Shown: in pieces, positions 40,901 through 50,943 of the stretch
Position numbering within the stretch: the stretch's first letter is position 1
Layout of the letters: every line of letters begins with the position of its first letter
From: Prasinococcaceae sp. CCMP 1430
Lineage: Eukaryota > Prasinodermophyta > Palmophyllophyceae > Prasinococcales > Prasinococcaceae
Direction: 5' to 3'
NCBI GenBank assembly: GCA_013416795.1
Contig: RQSC01000029.1
Span: 457,584 to 521,583 of the forward strand
Length of the DNA stretch: 64,000 nucleotides
The notes under the pieces: model-generated
What the model was told of the DNA's origin: nothing
Seen by the model: only the letters and a program-made list of their open reading frames with translations
The model's database searches: none
Made by a program: the position numbers and the translations under genes

Positions 40901-42609
40901 TTCGCACGCGCGAGCTCATTCACCAAAGTGTTGCGCGGTGCTGCCGAGTGCCCGTCGGCGGCAGCGATGCCTTCAGATGGAATCAGGTCCCCCTTCAGCT
41001 GAAAGCCTGCAGATTGCCGGTGCTGCGGGGCTCGAGTCGACAGTGACCCACCCTCTGCCCTGGCGGCCCTCACGCCCGCGTGGTATCCCTCCTCGGCCCT
41101 CCTGCGAGCGGCTCTCAGCATTGCCAGCGGCGGGCGCCGAAGGACGAGTGCCATCTTTGTCTGCGTACTTCCATCGCGCGAGGCACGATGCAGTCGACCA
41201 GGCCCACCCGATGAACCGACTACCGCCGAGGTCCTCGCAGGATCGTCCTCAATTACCTCTCGGGGTGTGTTGCGCTCGACTGTGAGCGGGTCTGTACTTT
41301 GAGCCTCGCACACTGCTATCGTCGGCAGCTCTGCGCGCGGACTCTCGGCCGCATCGAGGAAGCTATCTGAGTGAGGCGCAGCGGCGGAAGGCATAGGTGC
41401 GAGATGCTCCACCACGGGTATGGATGGGGACAGCGGCAGGCGGGGCGGGGCTCCATCTGCAGGGCCATACGCGCCGGCGTGAGCATGCCCGACGAACTGG
41501 ACGGCGCGCAGCTTCAATGCGTCGTCCAGGACAGCATGCAGCCGCAGTGTCTCATCCTGCACGACGTGCCGGTACGGTGCAGCGTCTGCCAGCCGTGAGG
41601 GCTTCCCCTTCTCATCGCGCCCCGAAACCTCAACGCCTTCGATCAGAGTCGAGCTCCCCAGCAGTGCTTCCCGCGGCTCCTCCTCAAAGAGCTCATCCTC
41701 GTATCGCGCGATCTGCGCGCCAGCACTGGCTGGGTGCAGCTTGGCACAGTGCGGGGCCGAGGGTGGTGAGGCTCGCACTTCACCAGGCACGAGCGCCCCA
41801 GCGGCGAGCGGACCAGCGCCTTGGAGGTCACACGCGTGCCCTCCCGTGGCCCTACCAGCCGTCTGTGGGGCCGACTCATTTCCACCTACAGCGAATTGCG
41901 GCCTCGCGGCCGGGCCAGTACGCGCGGCTGGCTCCCCCGTGCACACGTTCGCCCCATTCGGCGGCCCCGACTGCTCCGCACTTTCAGCACCGATGCTCTC
42001 AGCTGAGGCTGCGCCGTCCTCGCCGCCGCCGTCTGACTGGATATCGCCCACGCCGATGATTCTCCCCGGCTCGCTGGCTCCGTTGTCCTCCTCGCTCGCG
42101 GGCTCGACCCCTTTCTCGCCCTCGTCCTCGTCCTCGTCAGGCTCAAGCATAGGTCCGCACTTATCTATGCCCGCCTGCACGAGCTGTGCGGCTGCACGCA
42201 CTGCCGCATCGGCGCGCCCGCGGAAGGGGAGGTCGGCGCCACGGCCTTCACGCGGCGCGCCTGCGCCCACGCTGGTACACACGCCGCCCCTGTCTCCCGC
42301 TCGCAGTCGGAGCTCTCCCTTCATATCCCCGAGGTGCGCCGCACGAAGTTGCGCCTCATGCTCAATTTTGCCGCGCAAGTGCTCGAGCTCGAAGGCGGCG
42401 CCCCCGAGCGGATGCGCTCCGAGTTCGTGCGGGTCCACGACAGCCAGGGCCGCCGCTGCCGCGCGGGCGGCGCCGGTCTCCGAGCGCGCGCGCGCGTGCG
42501 CATGCGCTTGCTTGAGTATGGGGCGCTGCATGGAGCGCGGGGAGAGACGACCCGCCTCGCGCGACGCTTCGAGCTGCGCCGCGAAGCGCACCGACTTGGC
42601 GACGTCCAT
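37917..42609 (-). CDS. Large Sfi1-like Trp-repeat protein, with an apparent frameshift near 39090
   Basis: A protein of about 1,550 residues with spaced aromatic helices of the Sfi1/centrin-binding type: TTLHAWRGACEARL, RAMSSWAVGL, AAFAHWESLWLWKLVVRTFL, AWVTLRGWRSVSE, LLAWRNVTAND, SLSWLRDRAAKRRL and AAFNAWRDSANLAW. Sfi1 proteins scaffold centrin at basal bodies and centrosomes. ATG at 42607-42609 (MDVAKSVRF) was chosen over an upstream TTG. The first frame runs to a stop at 39094. The repeats resume in another frame from about 39086 down to 37917, and no credible intron joins them. A one-base error or a real disruption is therefore likely. The N-terminal 600 residues are disordered. The 3' end abuts the retroelement mosaic. 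Confidence 0.65.
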
Positions 42610-43100
42610 TGAGCGTGCGCACGCCAACGCCGCGGCCCCGCCAGCGTCGGCAGGCGCCCTGGCGGGCGCCGGAGCCGGAGCCCGCGCGTGCGAAGCCCCC
42701 TCCCTCCTACGGGAGGAGGTGCGCAAACGGGCGCGCGCGCCGCGCCGTCCCCACCCCCACCGCGCCTTCCCGCCGCACGCGCGCGCGAATTCGGCGGTCG
42801 CGCGGAGCGAAGGGAACTAACTGAACGCGCGCACGGGGAGACCCGCGGCGGACCGCGCAGCGATACCAGGTGCGATCCGTTTCAAATTCGACCACGCGAG
42901 CAGCATCGCGTGCGAAACGGCGCGGCGCAAACCCGGCCGTCGCGCCATCAAATCGCACTGCGACCTCCGAACATCCGGTCCGAGCGGGCGCGCCGCGGCG
43001 CCCGCGGCCGACGCGGCGCGGGGGGGCGCGGTGGCGTGCTGCGCACGACGCGGGGCGTCGAACACGAGCTCGCACGCGTGCGCGCACGGCCGGCGGCCGG
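42610..43100. other. Head-to-head region of the Sfi1-like and lipase genes, no ATG on the lipase strand
   Basis: About 500 bp of extremely GC-rich DNA. On the plus strand no ATG occurs between about 42800 and the conserved lipase domain, so its first exon or start lies elsewhere or is non-canonical. Confidence 0.5.
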
Positions 43101-44046
43101 TGGCACGCCCACCCCGCGTGTCGTGTGCGTGCCCGGCAATCCCGGCTGCGCCGAGTGGTACGACACATTTATCGTTGAGCTGCACTCGCTGCTCGGCGGG
43201 CGCGCCGAGGTGACGACCCTCGGGTACGCTGGCCACGGCGTGCGCGAGCGTGACGGTGGCGCAGTGTACTCGTTCTCGGAGCAGAGCGCGCACCTGGAGG
43301 CCGCGCTGCGCCACTTGGCGGATGGCGAGGGCGGTACAGGGGGGGACGGGCAGGCGAGCACCGCGGGTGCCGATGCCCCGCTCATCCTCATCGGCCATTC
43401 CATCGGCGGCTATTTCTGCCTCGAGGCTGCCCGGGAGGCGCAGCTGGGCTCCCGCGTCGACGCCGTGGTCGGGCTGACACCGTTCCTGGAGATGTACGAC
43501 CACGCGTCTCCACAACAGCGCCGGATGCGCCTTGCCGCGGGTACACCGGCGCTGCGCGCGCTCGCGTCGAGCCTGGTGGAGCTCGTGCGGCTGATGCCCC
43601 GCTTTCTCCAGCGCATCGCCATCGGAGCGATCGCTGGCCTGAGCGGGCGCGCAGCCGACATCGCGCTCGACTCGCTCGTCCGCCGCGGCCACTTCGCGGC
43701 TGGTTTCAGGAACTACGTGTACATGGGCACGGGAGAGATGGAGGGGTTCGCTGCGCGCGGCGAGTACGATCACAATCACCTGCGGGACGTGGCGCGCCGT
43801 ACGGCGCTGCTGTACACCGACGACGACTTCTGGGCGCCGCACGCGCATCGCGATGCATTTGCAGCCGCGGCCGGCGAGCTCACGGTCATCGACGCCGAGG
43901 GCTTCACCGACCACGCATTTCCCGTTTGCGACGCGCAGAGCGCTGGCGCGGCGCGCGACGCTGCGGCTGCGCTCGCGCAGCTCGTGCCCGAGCTCGCACA
44001 GCCCCCCGCCGTGGGCGGCCAGGCCCTCGTTGAGCTGTCGGCCTGA
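42688..44046 (+). CDS. Lipid-droplet-associated hydrolase (LDAH) family alpha/beta hydrolase, start unresolved
   Basis: A serine hydrolase of the LDAH/UPF0554 type, associated with lipid droplets in animals. The domain begins near 43120 with VVCVPGNPGCAEWYDTFIVE. It has GYAGHG, YSFSEQSAHLEAAL, the nucleophile elbow LILIGHSIGGYFCLEAAREA, an acidic residue in LLYTDDDFWAPH and the catalytic His in TDHAFPV. The family signature GHSIG[AG]Y is exact. The frame is open back to 42688 but begins with GTG and has no ATG before the domain; the leader is Arg/Ala-rich and might be a targeting peptide. No intron is needed downstream. An AT-rich TAATATATATATTTTG lies 20 nt after the stop. Confidence 0.85.
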   Translation: MRSPLPPTGGGAQTGARAAPSPPPPRLPAARAREFGGRAERRELTERAHGETRGGPRSDTRCDPFQIRPREQHRVRNGAAQTRPSRHQIALRPPNIRSERARRGARGRRGAGGRGGVLRTTRGVEHELARVRARPAAGGTPTPRVVCVPGNPGCAEWYDTFIVELHSLLGGRAEVTTLGYAGHGVRERDGGAVYSFSEQSAHLEAALRHLADGEGGTGGDGQASTAGADAPLILIGHSIGGYFCLEAAREAQLGSRVDAVVGLTPFLEMYDHASPQQRRMRLAAGTPALRALASSLVELVRLMPRFLQRIAIGAIAGLSGRAADIALDSLVRRGHFAAGFRNYVYMGTGEMEGFAARGEYDHNHLRDVARRTALLYTDDDFWAPHAHRDAFAAAAGELTVIDAEGFTDHAFPVCDAQSAGAARDAAAALAQLVPELAQPPAVGGQALVELSA

Positions 44047-44221
44047 TCATGACTCCACCCTCACAGTAATATATATATTTTGCTTTCGCTTTCGAAGTTT
44101 CGAACTGTGTTGACTGTGCCTTTTGGACATCGCCTCCCGAAACCCTCAGCACAGAGCACGGCGCCCGTGTGTCGCGCGTGCGTCATACGCTGCTGCTTCC
44201 GCGGCGGCGGTCGCGGCGGCC

Positions 44222-45583
44222 ATGCTATTGGGCGCGCGTGGCGGCGTCACGTTCGCGCCTCGCTCGCTGCCGCTCGTGCACGCGCGCGCGGGGCAGCCGG
44301 TAACCGCGCGGGGCGCCCGCTCACCCGCCCGCGCGGCCGATGCCGACGCCGGCGCCGTCTCCCTTGCCGACTCAGGGCAGGAGGGCCACCACAGGCAGCG
44401 CACGCCCGAGGAACGTCGGGCACACCGGCGGCGGCACAAGCAGCGCCGCGCGGCGGCGCGGCGCGCGGCGCAAGCCGACGCACTACGAGCTGCGCGCGCT
44501 GCATGCCCACTGCGGTGGAGTGAGGACGCTGCGCTCGGCGACGAGCTGCCAGTCGACGCGCTCTGGGCGAGCGTTGAGTCGCGATGGACGGCCCCAGAGT
44601 CCACGCATCAGCCGGGGCCGCACCAGCCTGAGGGCGAGGACGGGGACGAGCAGGAAGGAGGGCAGAGTGACGTGGAGCGCTCTCTGCTTGCATTGGGCGC
44701 ACTCGAGTGGGGTGCGCTACCCGCCGCAGCCGACCTGTCACGCGGGGGCGGGCTGCGGGACTCGCGCAAGGGCTCACGAGCGCGGCGCAAGTCTGCGCAG
44801 GTCGAGTCCGTGCGTGCCGCTCTGCGCCTGATGGGCTGCCTCGAGCCTGGATGCGTGGTAGTGGACTTTGGTTGTGGCAGCGGCAATTTGTGCCTCGCGC
44901 TCGGTGCAGCACACCCGCTCGTGACGTTCGTTGGCGTCGATGGCAATGCACGCGCCGCGACCCTGCTTGCTGAGCGCGCGGCTGACGCGCAATTGAGCAA
45001 TGTTGTGAGCGTGGCTGGCCGCATCGAACGCTTCTTCGACTCGGCTGCCGGACGGGACTTAGCGCGCGTGGACGCCTGTGTTGCACTCCACGTGTGCGGT
45101 GCAGGCACCGACCACTCCTTGCTCGAGGCAATTAAGAGGCAGGCGGCGTTCGTCGCACTTCCGTGCTGTGTGGGGAAGGTCACTGCCGCCAGTCCAAACA
45201 AACTCGTTGACGTCGAGAGCGGGCGAGCGGCAGCGGGTGCCGGCGGTCGTGGCCTTCGGGACGTGTCACTTAACTACCCGCGCAGCTCGTGGCTTGCCAC
45301 TGCGATCGATGCCGAGGCTTACGCATCGCTGTGCGCAGCAGCAGACTTCGCAGGTCATGACGGTCTCTCGGGGTACGACAGCGAATCCGAAGAGGGCGTG
45401 GTGCCACGAGCGGCCGTGCGCGCACTCGGTGCTGACCGCCTCCACCCGGCGAGCGAGGCAGGATACGACGTCTGGCTGGCACCAATGCCTGCAGCGAACG
45501 CGGATGTGCGTGGCACGCTGCTTCTGGGCGTGCCACAGAGAGAGGAGGCTGCGGCTTCGCGGCTGCACGAGTGGCTCAAGTGA
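44222..45583 (+). CDS. SAM-dependent methyltransferase (Methyltransf_32-like)
   Basis: A 453-aa methyltransferase of unknown substrate. ATG at 44222 was chosen; the upstream TTG at 44123 would add a non-conserved leader. Residues 1-60 are Arg/Ala-rich, suggesting a plastid or mitochondrial transit peptide. A basic RRRHKQRR patch follows. The SAM motif is VVVDFGCGSGNLCLALGAAH, with GVDGNARAATLLAERA next. Further on, VALHVCGAGTDHSLLEAIKR and FVALPCCVGK match the HxCG...CC pattern of the METTL25/TRM13-like group. The closing part WLAPMPAA...RGTLLLGVP is less conserved. RNA or protein modification is plausible but not shown. TGTAA lies 28 nt after the stop (45611). Confidence 0.75.
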   Translation: MLLGARGGVTFAPRSLPLVHARAGQPVTARGARSPARAADADAGAVSLADSGQEGHHRQRTPEERRAHRRRHKQRRAAARRAAQADALRAARAACPLRWSEDAALGDELPVDALWASVESRWTAPESTHQPGPHQPEGEDGDEQEGGQSDVERSLLALGALEWGALPAAADLSRGGGLRDSRKGSRARRKSAQVESVRAALRLMGCLEPGCVVVDFGCGSGNLCLALGAAHPLVTFVGVDGNARAATLLAERAADAQLSNVVSVAGRIERFFDSAAGRDLARVDACVALHVCGAGTDHSLLEAIKRQAAFVALPCCVGKVTAASPNKLVDVESGRAAAGAGGRGLRDVSLNYPRSSWLATAIDAEAYASLCAAADFAGHDGLSGYDSESEEGVVPRAAVRALGADRLHPASEAGYDVWLAPMPAANADVRGTLLLGVPQREEAAASRLHEWLK

Positions 45584-45688
45584 TCGTCGCGTTCAATGCT
45601 GTGTACACAATGTAAATCTGTGAAAGTACTTGCCATAAACCTGGGAGGAACGCCGCACACTATCCACACATCGCGTAAGTTCATGCGC

Positions 45689-47919
45689 TTACTCCGGCTC
45701 GTCTTCGGGGTACACCGCTAGCAACTGCACAACCGGGGACTGCAGCACCTCGCCCTCGTCGTTGACGCTGCCGTCCTCCACTGTCCAGGCCTCCAGTATG
45801 TCGTCCGTGAGCACATCGCGCGCCACCCACACGTGGCCGACAAAGGATGAGCTCTGGCGAGTCTGCCCCGCCTCCAGCGTGAAATAGGAGCGCTCCACGC
45901 CTTGGAAGTCGACCCAAAGGATGCGGCAAGGCTCAGTGCGCCAATTCATGACAACGATTTCCTGGGACTTGCCGCCCACCTGCGACTTGGCGTTCTCCAG
46001 GTCGGGCCGCACGTGGCCATCGGCGGGGGGGTCAAGTGTCCGGCCCTTGCCCTTCGAAAAATGCACGACAGCAGGCACACGGGTCAGCAGCTGTCCACAC
46101 GCAGCGCCGCAGCGCAGCGCCGAGAGTCACGCTCCGGCGCGTCAGTAGCTCGAGGCCACGATGACAAATGCACCCACGAGAGCATACGCACCTCCACACT
46201 AGTGCGCGCCTTATTGAAGGAACCTAAGCTCTCCGCCACCTCCTTTGACCCGCCCTTGAGCGCCGCGCGCCAAGCAGCGGTCATTACGCGCTCGTTTGCG
46301 GGGATTTTCCCCACCAGGCAGTGCTGCACGCGCGTCGGTGAGCCATCCGACTCGGCGTCAGAGGCCTCCTGCCTCTTCAGTAGGTCGGACAGATGCACGG
46401 TGTGCTCGTGCTGCACGGGCAGTTCGATGAGCCCCGCGGCCGCCGCCACGTCCAGGGCGAAAGCCACGATGTCATCAGCCGACCACTCGTATTCGTCGAA
46501 GCCCTTCTCCCGCACATCGCTGTCTCTGCCGTGGAGCCCCTGCTCCTGGGCCAGCCGGTTGACCAGCCTCGCGCAAGACTTCAGCCACGAGGCCTCGAGC
46601 GCGGAGCGTTGAGCGACGAAACCTTGTGGGTAGTAGCGCACGAAGGGAAGCAGGTCGGCCGCCAGGGGGCGCGTGGCAATGTCCGCTGACTCCTTGCCAC
46701 CGCCCCCGGATGCGCTCGATGCTTTCCCACCCGCCTCGCCCCCCACGCCAGAAACCTCCTCGTGCCTCAGCTGCTCAATTTCCTCCAGCGCGCGTACCTC
46801 CTCGGCATCGATCGTCCCTCCGGGCTCGACCGTGCTCTCCTGACGTTGCGAGACTCCCTCTTCGGCGCACACCTCCTCACTAGTAGCGCTGCCTCCGCCA
46901 TCGCGCGCGAGCCCCGCGGCGCTCTCCCGCGGGAAGAAAAAGCGGATGTCAGGCATCTGCGTCACGCCCGCCGACTCGCATATGCTCTGGTGCTTGGCGC
47001 AGTTGATAGCGAAAGTGCGTAGCCCGTGCCCACTAAGCAGCATCCCAGCGGCCTCGACGATCGCATCGTGCGCTTGCACGCAGTGCAGACACTCGGGCGA
47101 GTAGTACATGACGAGCATGCCGCCCCGGTTGATGCCCGCCTCGGCGTCTGCCGCGTCAGCGTCCTTTAGCACCTTGGCACTCGCACCGCCTCTCTCGCCG
47201 TCCACCGCGCCCGCCGCCGTCTCCACCTGCCGCTGTAGCCTCTGCCAATGTATTGAGGTCCGCACCTCCTCGATCCGATCCACCGCGTGCACGAAGCGCA
47301 GCTGCGCACTGGATGCGAGCAGGCCGAGGAAGGTCGCCGCTGCCGCTGCGCGCCCGACCTCCGTGCGCGTGTCGAGCGTGAGCACGTTAACGACGTTCGT
47401 CTCGTCGCTGGCCGAGTCGGCGCCGATGTCCGACGCCGCGTACACCCTGAATACCTGCCCCCCCTCCTCGAACGCGCCGCTCTGCCCAGCGCGTGCGGTC
47501 GCGTCCAGCTCCGCCCATCGGTTCCCACCGCGCCCCAGGCATGCGGGCCCAGAGAGCGACGTACACAGCGCGTCGTCGCTTATGGCATGCTCGAGCGCGT
47601 TGGATGCGTGGCGCGTGAGACGTGCGGCCGGGAAGGGCAGCGCGGACGCTGACAGCCTGAGCGCCGCCTGCTCAGGGGGCACGGGCGCGCCCACCGTGCC
47701 GTCCGCTGCCGGGCCGCCTGCCGCGCCCGCCGCGCACAGCGCCGCGCACAGCGCTGGCGGCGCCGGCCCCCGCGGGCACGCGGCGCCGCGTGGCCGACCG
47801 CACCACCACCCACCCCAACCCGACCTCGCCACCCCGGGCACGAACCCCAGGACCGCCCCCGCCGCGCCGTGTGTCCCCCGCCCCCACACACTGTCTTCCC
47901 CATCCGCGCATCCCAACAC
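45689..47919 (-). CDS. Thioredoxin-like domain fused to a VHL beta-domain
   Basis: Two exons (46192-47919 and 45689-46090) join in phase 0 across a 101-bp GT-AG intron, giving up to 709 aa. The N-terminal frame contains an Ala/Cys-rich hydrophobic stretch that could be a signal peptide. A thioredoxin fold at about residues 265-330 reads GGMLVMYYSPECLHCVQAHD, FAINCAKHQSICESAGV and a cis-Pro-like QMPDIRFFFP. Its redox motif is CLHC, not CGHC. The C-terminal exon carries a VHL beta-domain: RILWVDFQGVERSYFTLEAG and SSFVGHVWVARD. In animals pVHL's beta-domain binds hydroxyproline peptides, so an oxidised or hydroxylated client in the ER is a possible theme. There is no in-frame ATG upstream of the thioredoxin domain; the start is unresolved. 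Confidence 0.72.
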
Positions 47920-48189
47920 CCTCCTCGCTTCCCCCCACCCTTGGTGTTGGTGGGAGCCTCTTGGAAGGCCGTTTGATGAGCCTTTGTTTCAAAACCGAGC
48001 TCGCCACGCGGGCGGGCGGGGGCGCGCGCATCCCGCGCGCCACTGCGGCGGCGGGGCGCGTGCGGCAGCTGGCGGCGGAAGGAGGGGGAGGACGAGGGAG
48101 GAGGGGGGTCTGAGAGCGCGGGCGCGTAAGGGCGAAAGGGAGCTGTGTTGCCAGGGTGGGAGAGAGCGGGGGATTGGGCGGCGGCGGCG

Positions 48190-49467
48190 ATGCAAGAGCA
48201 TGCCGCGCTGCTGCTCGCCTTCCTCGCCGCGGCGGGCAACAACGTCGGCAAGGCGCTGCAGAAGGAGGGCACGCTCACGCTGCCGCGGCTCTCGCTCGAC
48301 CGGAGGGTGCTTGTCGAGTACGCACGCAGCACGCGCTGGCTGGCCGGTTTCCTCGCGGACATCGGGGGGGCGCTGCTGATGGTCGTCGCCGTGGCGAACG
48401 CGCCCGTCTCGCTCGTGCAGCCCATCGCAGGCTCGGGGCTCGCCGTGCTCGCGCTCTACGCGCACCTGCGCCTTGATGAGCGGCTGTCGCCTGCCGACTG
48501 GACGGCGGTAGGCTGCGTCATTGCGGGGACCTTCCTCGAGGGCCTCACGGCCGACGAGGCCGCCGACGTCGAGCCTCCACTCCCGAGTGCTGCGCAGCTG
48601 GCCGCGTGCGCCGCGCTGGTGCTTGCGCTGCTCTATGGGTGCCATCTGTGGCTCGACGCGCCTGCGGGGTGGACGGGAGTACCGGGGGCCATCACCTCCA
48701 TCGTAAAGCGCCTCGGCGGCCTCGGCAGCGGCACTGGTAGCGGTGGCGGCGATGGCGACGAGCAAAAGGTGCATGCGCGCCCCACGGGCGTCGTGCGGCG
48801 CCTAGCATTTGCCGTTGGCGACCAGGCGCGTGGCGAGCTGGACGACCTGGTGGCAGGCGCGCGGGCGGGCGCACTCTTCGGCGTATCGGCGTGCGCCACG
48901 CGGCTAGGATTCACCGCCTCCGACAGCGGCGGCGGGGCGTTGTGCGCGGCGCTTGGGATAGCGTGCAGCGTGGGGCTCTCGGCGGGGGGCTTCTACTACC
49001 AGACGCGCGCCTTCAAGGACGGCCGGGCGGTGTCTGTAGCGACGGCCGCGTCCGTGTCATCAATGCTCACTGGCGTCGTGGTGGGGCTGGCGGCGCTAGG
49101 AGAGCGCATGCCTGCAGCAATGTCCAAAAGCGTGCTCAGGCTGCTGGCGTGGGCGCTCCTCGTGGTGGGCATCGGTACGACACGCAGCTGCAGCGCATCA
49201 CCTGGCTGTGCGAACACGCAAGCAGGCGCACGGGCCCGCTCCTCGCGCACGTGCATCGCGCGTTGAGTGGCTTCTGACACACGTGCACGCCGCTCCCCGC
49301 TTTACGAAGGTGTCAACGCGCGTGGCGCGAGTGCGACTGCGCTCGCGCAGGACAAGGCTTCGACCGAGGCCATGCTCGAGGGCAAGCACGTTCAACGACG
49401 CGTCAGCGGCGCGCACACGCCCGGAAAGACACCAGGGAAGGGTCTCAAGCTCGCCACGGCCGTCTGA
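48190..49467 (+). CDS. NIPA-type magnesium transporter-like membrane protein
   Basis: A multispan membrane protein of the NIPA/DMT group, whose animal members carry Mg2+. ATG at 48190 gives LLLAFLAAAGNNVGKALQKE, the family's first helix; the GTG at 48145 is less likely. Also visible are WLAGFLADIGGALLMVVAVA, APVSLVQPIAGSGLAVLALY, VGCVIAGTFLEG, CSVGLSAGGFYYQTRAFKDG and MLTGVVVGLAALGERMP, giving nine or so helices. A Gly-rich loop lies near residues 170-195. The frame can be read to 49266, but the tail looks intronic. Splicing 49175-49267 (phase 1, GT-AG) gives ALLVVGIVASDTRARRSPLY and a Lys-rich tail ending at 49467, for 394 aa. That splice is less certain than the rest. Confidence 0.78.
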
Positions 49468-49611
49468 GTAGGGCCATTAATATGTGACAGACGCGCGCGT
49501 AGTCGCGCGTGCACAGGCCGGCGCGACGCAGCGGCGCGGCCCGGTAATTAATCGTCAAAAAGAGGGCATCGCGTGTACATGCATGCGCGCGCCGCGTCAG
49601 CTCTGCGTGTG

Positions 49612-50200
49612 CTACGCCGCCCCGCCACCCCCTGTGCCGCCCCCACCGCCCGGCTTGTTCATCTTGTGTATCTCATGTGTCACATCCTCCATGCCCTTCT
49701 TCATCTCCTGCCGTGCGCGTGAGCGACGACGAGCAGTGTGTGTGTGTGTGTGTGCAGCCGCCCGGCAGCTGTGTGAGCACATGGGCAGCACGTTACGCGC
49801 TCGCGGCGGCGGCGAGGTCGAGGCCTCGCGCAGGGTAGTTCCTAGGGCGTGGCGCGCGCGGGCGCGGCCGCTCACCTCTCGAAACACTTTTGTGAACTCC
49901 TGTGCCTTCTGTTGGTACTCGGCGGCGCCTTCCTGCATAAGCTTGTCAGTGCGAATGGCGAAGCGCTGGAACCAGCGCGAGTTCGCCAGGCCATCGACCA
50001 TCACCTGCGGGGCGAAGATGCCGAGGGGAGGGAAGGTCAAGGTGAGGGGGGAGGGAGGGACGCTGGCGTCAGGAAAGCACAGACTGTCCTCGCGCAGGAT
50101 ATGCAAGCAACGCTCTAGCAGCGGCGCTCTCGCCGCGGCTGCCTGCCTGCCGGCGCACCTGGTTCATCCAGTACGACACGAGCCTCTGGAAGAACGACAT
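49612..50200 (-). CDS. Small conserved protein, three exons, 88 aa, function unknown
   Basis: Exon 1 (50159-50200) encodes MSFFQRLVSYWMNQ, exon 2 (49876-50004) VMVDGLANSRWFQRFAIRTD and KLMQEGAAEYQQKAQEFTKV, and exon 3 (49612-49707) EMKKGMEDVTHEIHKMNKP plus a Gly-rich tail. All junctions are phase 0 with GT-AG borders; introns are 168 and 154 bp. The pattern of an amphipathic start, LANSRxFQRFAxRT core and charged helix resembles short uncharacterised plant proteins. I cannot assign a function, though a small mitochondrial or membrane-associated role is possible. Intron 2 contains a (TG)n run at 49737-49755. The first exon is too short for ORF finding. Confidence 0.7.
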
Positions 50201-50943
50201 GCCGCCGAGCAAGCGCTTCTTTCCCCCACCCGCCCGGCGCGCGTGCGAGCTCGCGCCGCGGCCCGCCGGCGCCCCCCACGCGCGCGCCCAAAGGAACGCC
50301 TCGGCCCCTCCCCCTCCCTCTCCCCCTTCCCTTCCCCTCTTCCAGCCCGTCGCCCGCCCACGCCTGCGCGCGTCCCTCGGCGCCGCCCTTCGATGCCCTC
50401 GCGCCGGTGCCGCCGAGCGTTTCCGCGGCGAAGACCCCAAAGTGCTCATCAACGTGCGGTTCGGCCACCGGCCGCGGCTGCCGCAGCGCGCGCCCGCTCG
50501 CGGTCAGGAGCTTCCAGAGACTGGCGCGCGCCCTCGCCGCCGGCAGGACGGATTCGCGACCTTTCAGAGCGACGCGGCGATGGATTCCTTTGAACCCAAT
50601 GGCTCCGCGATACAACAGCAAAAACACGCCGCGATGGATTCCATGCGATGACGAAGGAGTCGCCCGTGGGTCAGATCCCGCGTTGCTGCGTATCAGCCGA
50701 CCCCCACGCACACGAGGCCGAAAGGCCGGGGCGGGGGGATCGGGACCGTCCCCGGCGTGGGAAACAAAAACAAAAACAAAAACAAAAACAAAAAGAGGGC
50801 CAACAGCCGCTCGCGCGCGCGTGCGCGTCTTTTTTTGCGCGGCGCCGGGCAGAGGTAGGCACAGCGCGCGCCCAGGGCGGCGCGCGCCTGCCACCCTTCA
50901 CCACCACCACCACGACACACGTACACGCGCACACGCTCCCGCG
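50201..50943. promoter_or_regulatory. Divergent promoter region with a CAAAAA hexamer repeat
   Basis: A 740-bp region between the small gene and the EF-hand gene. It contains pyrimidine-rich sequence at 50308-50345 and a (CAAAAA)n tract of about five units at 50764-50796. Open frames here are unsupported. Confidence 0.4.
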
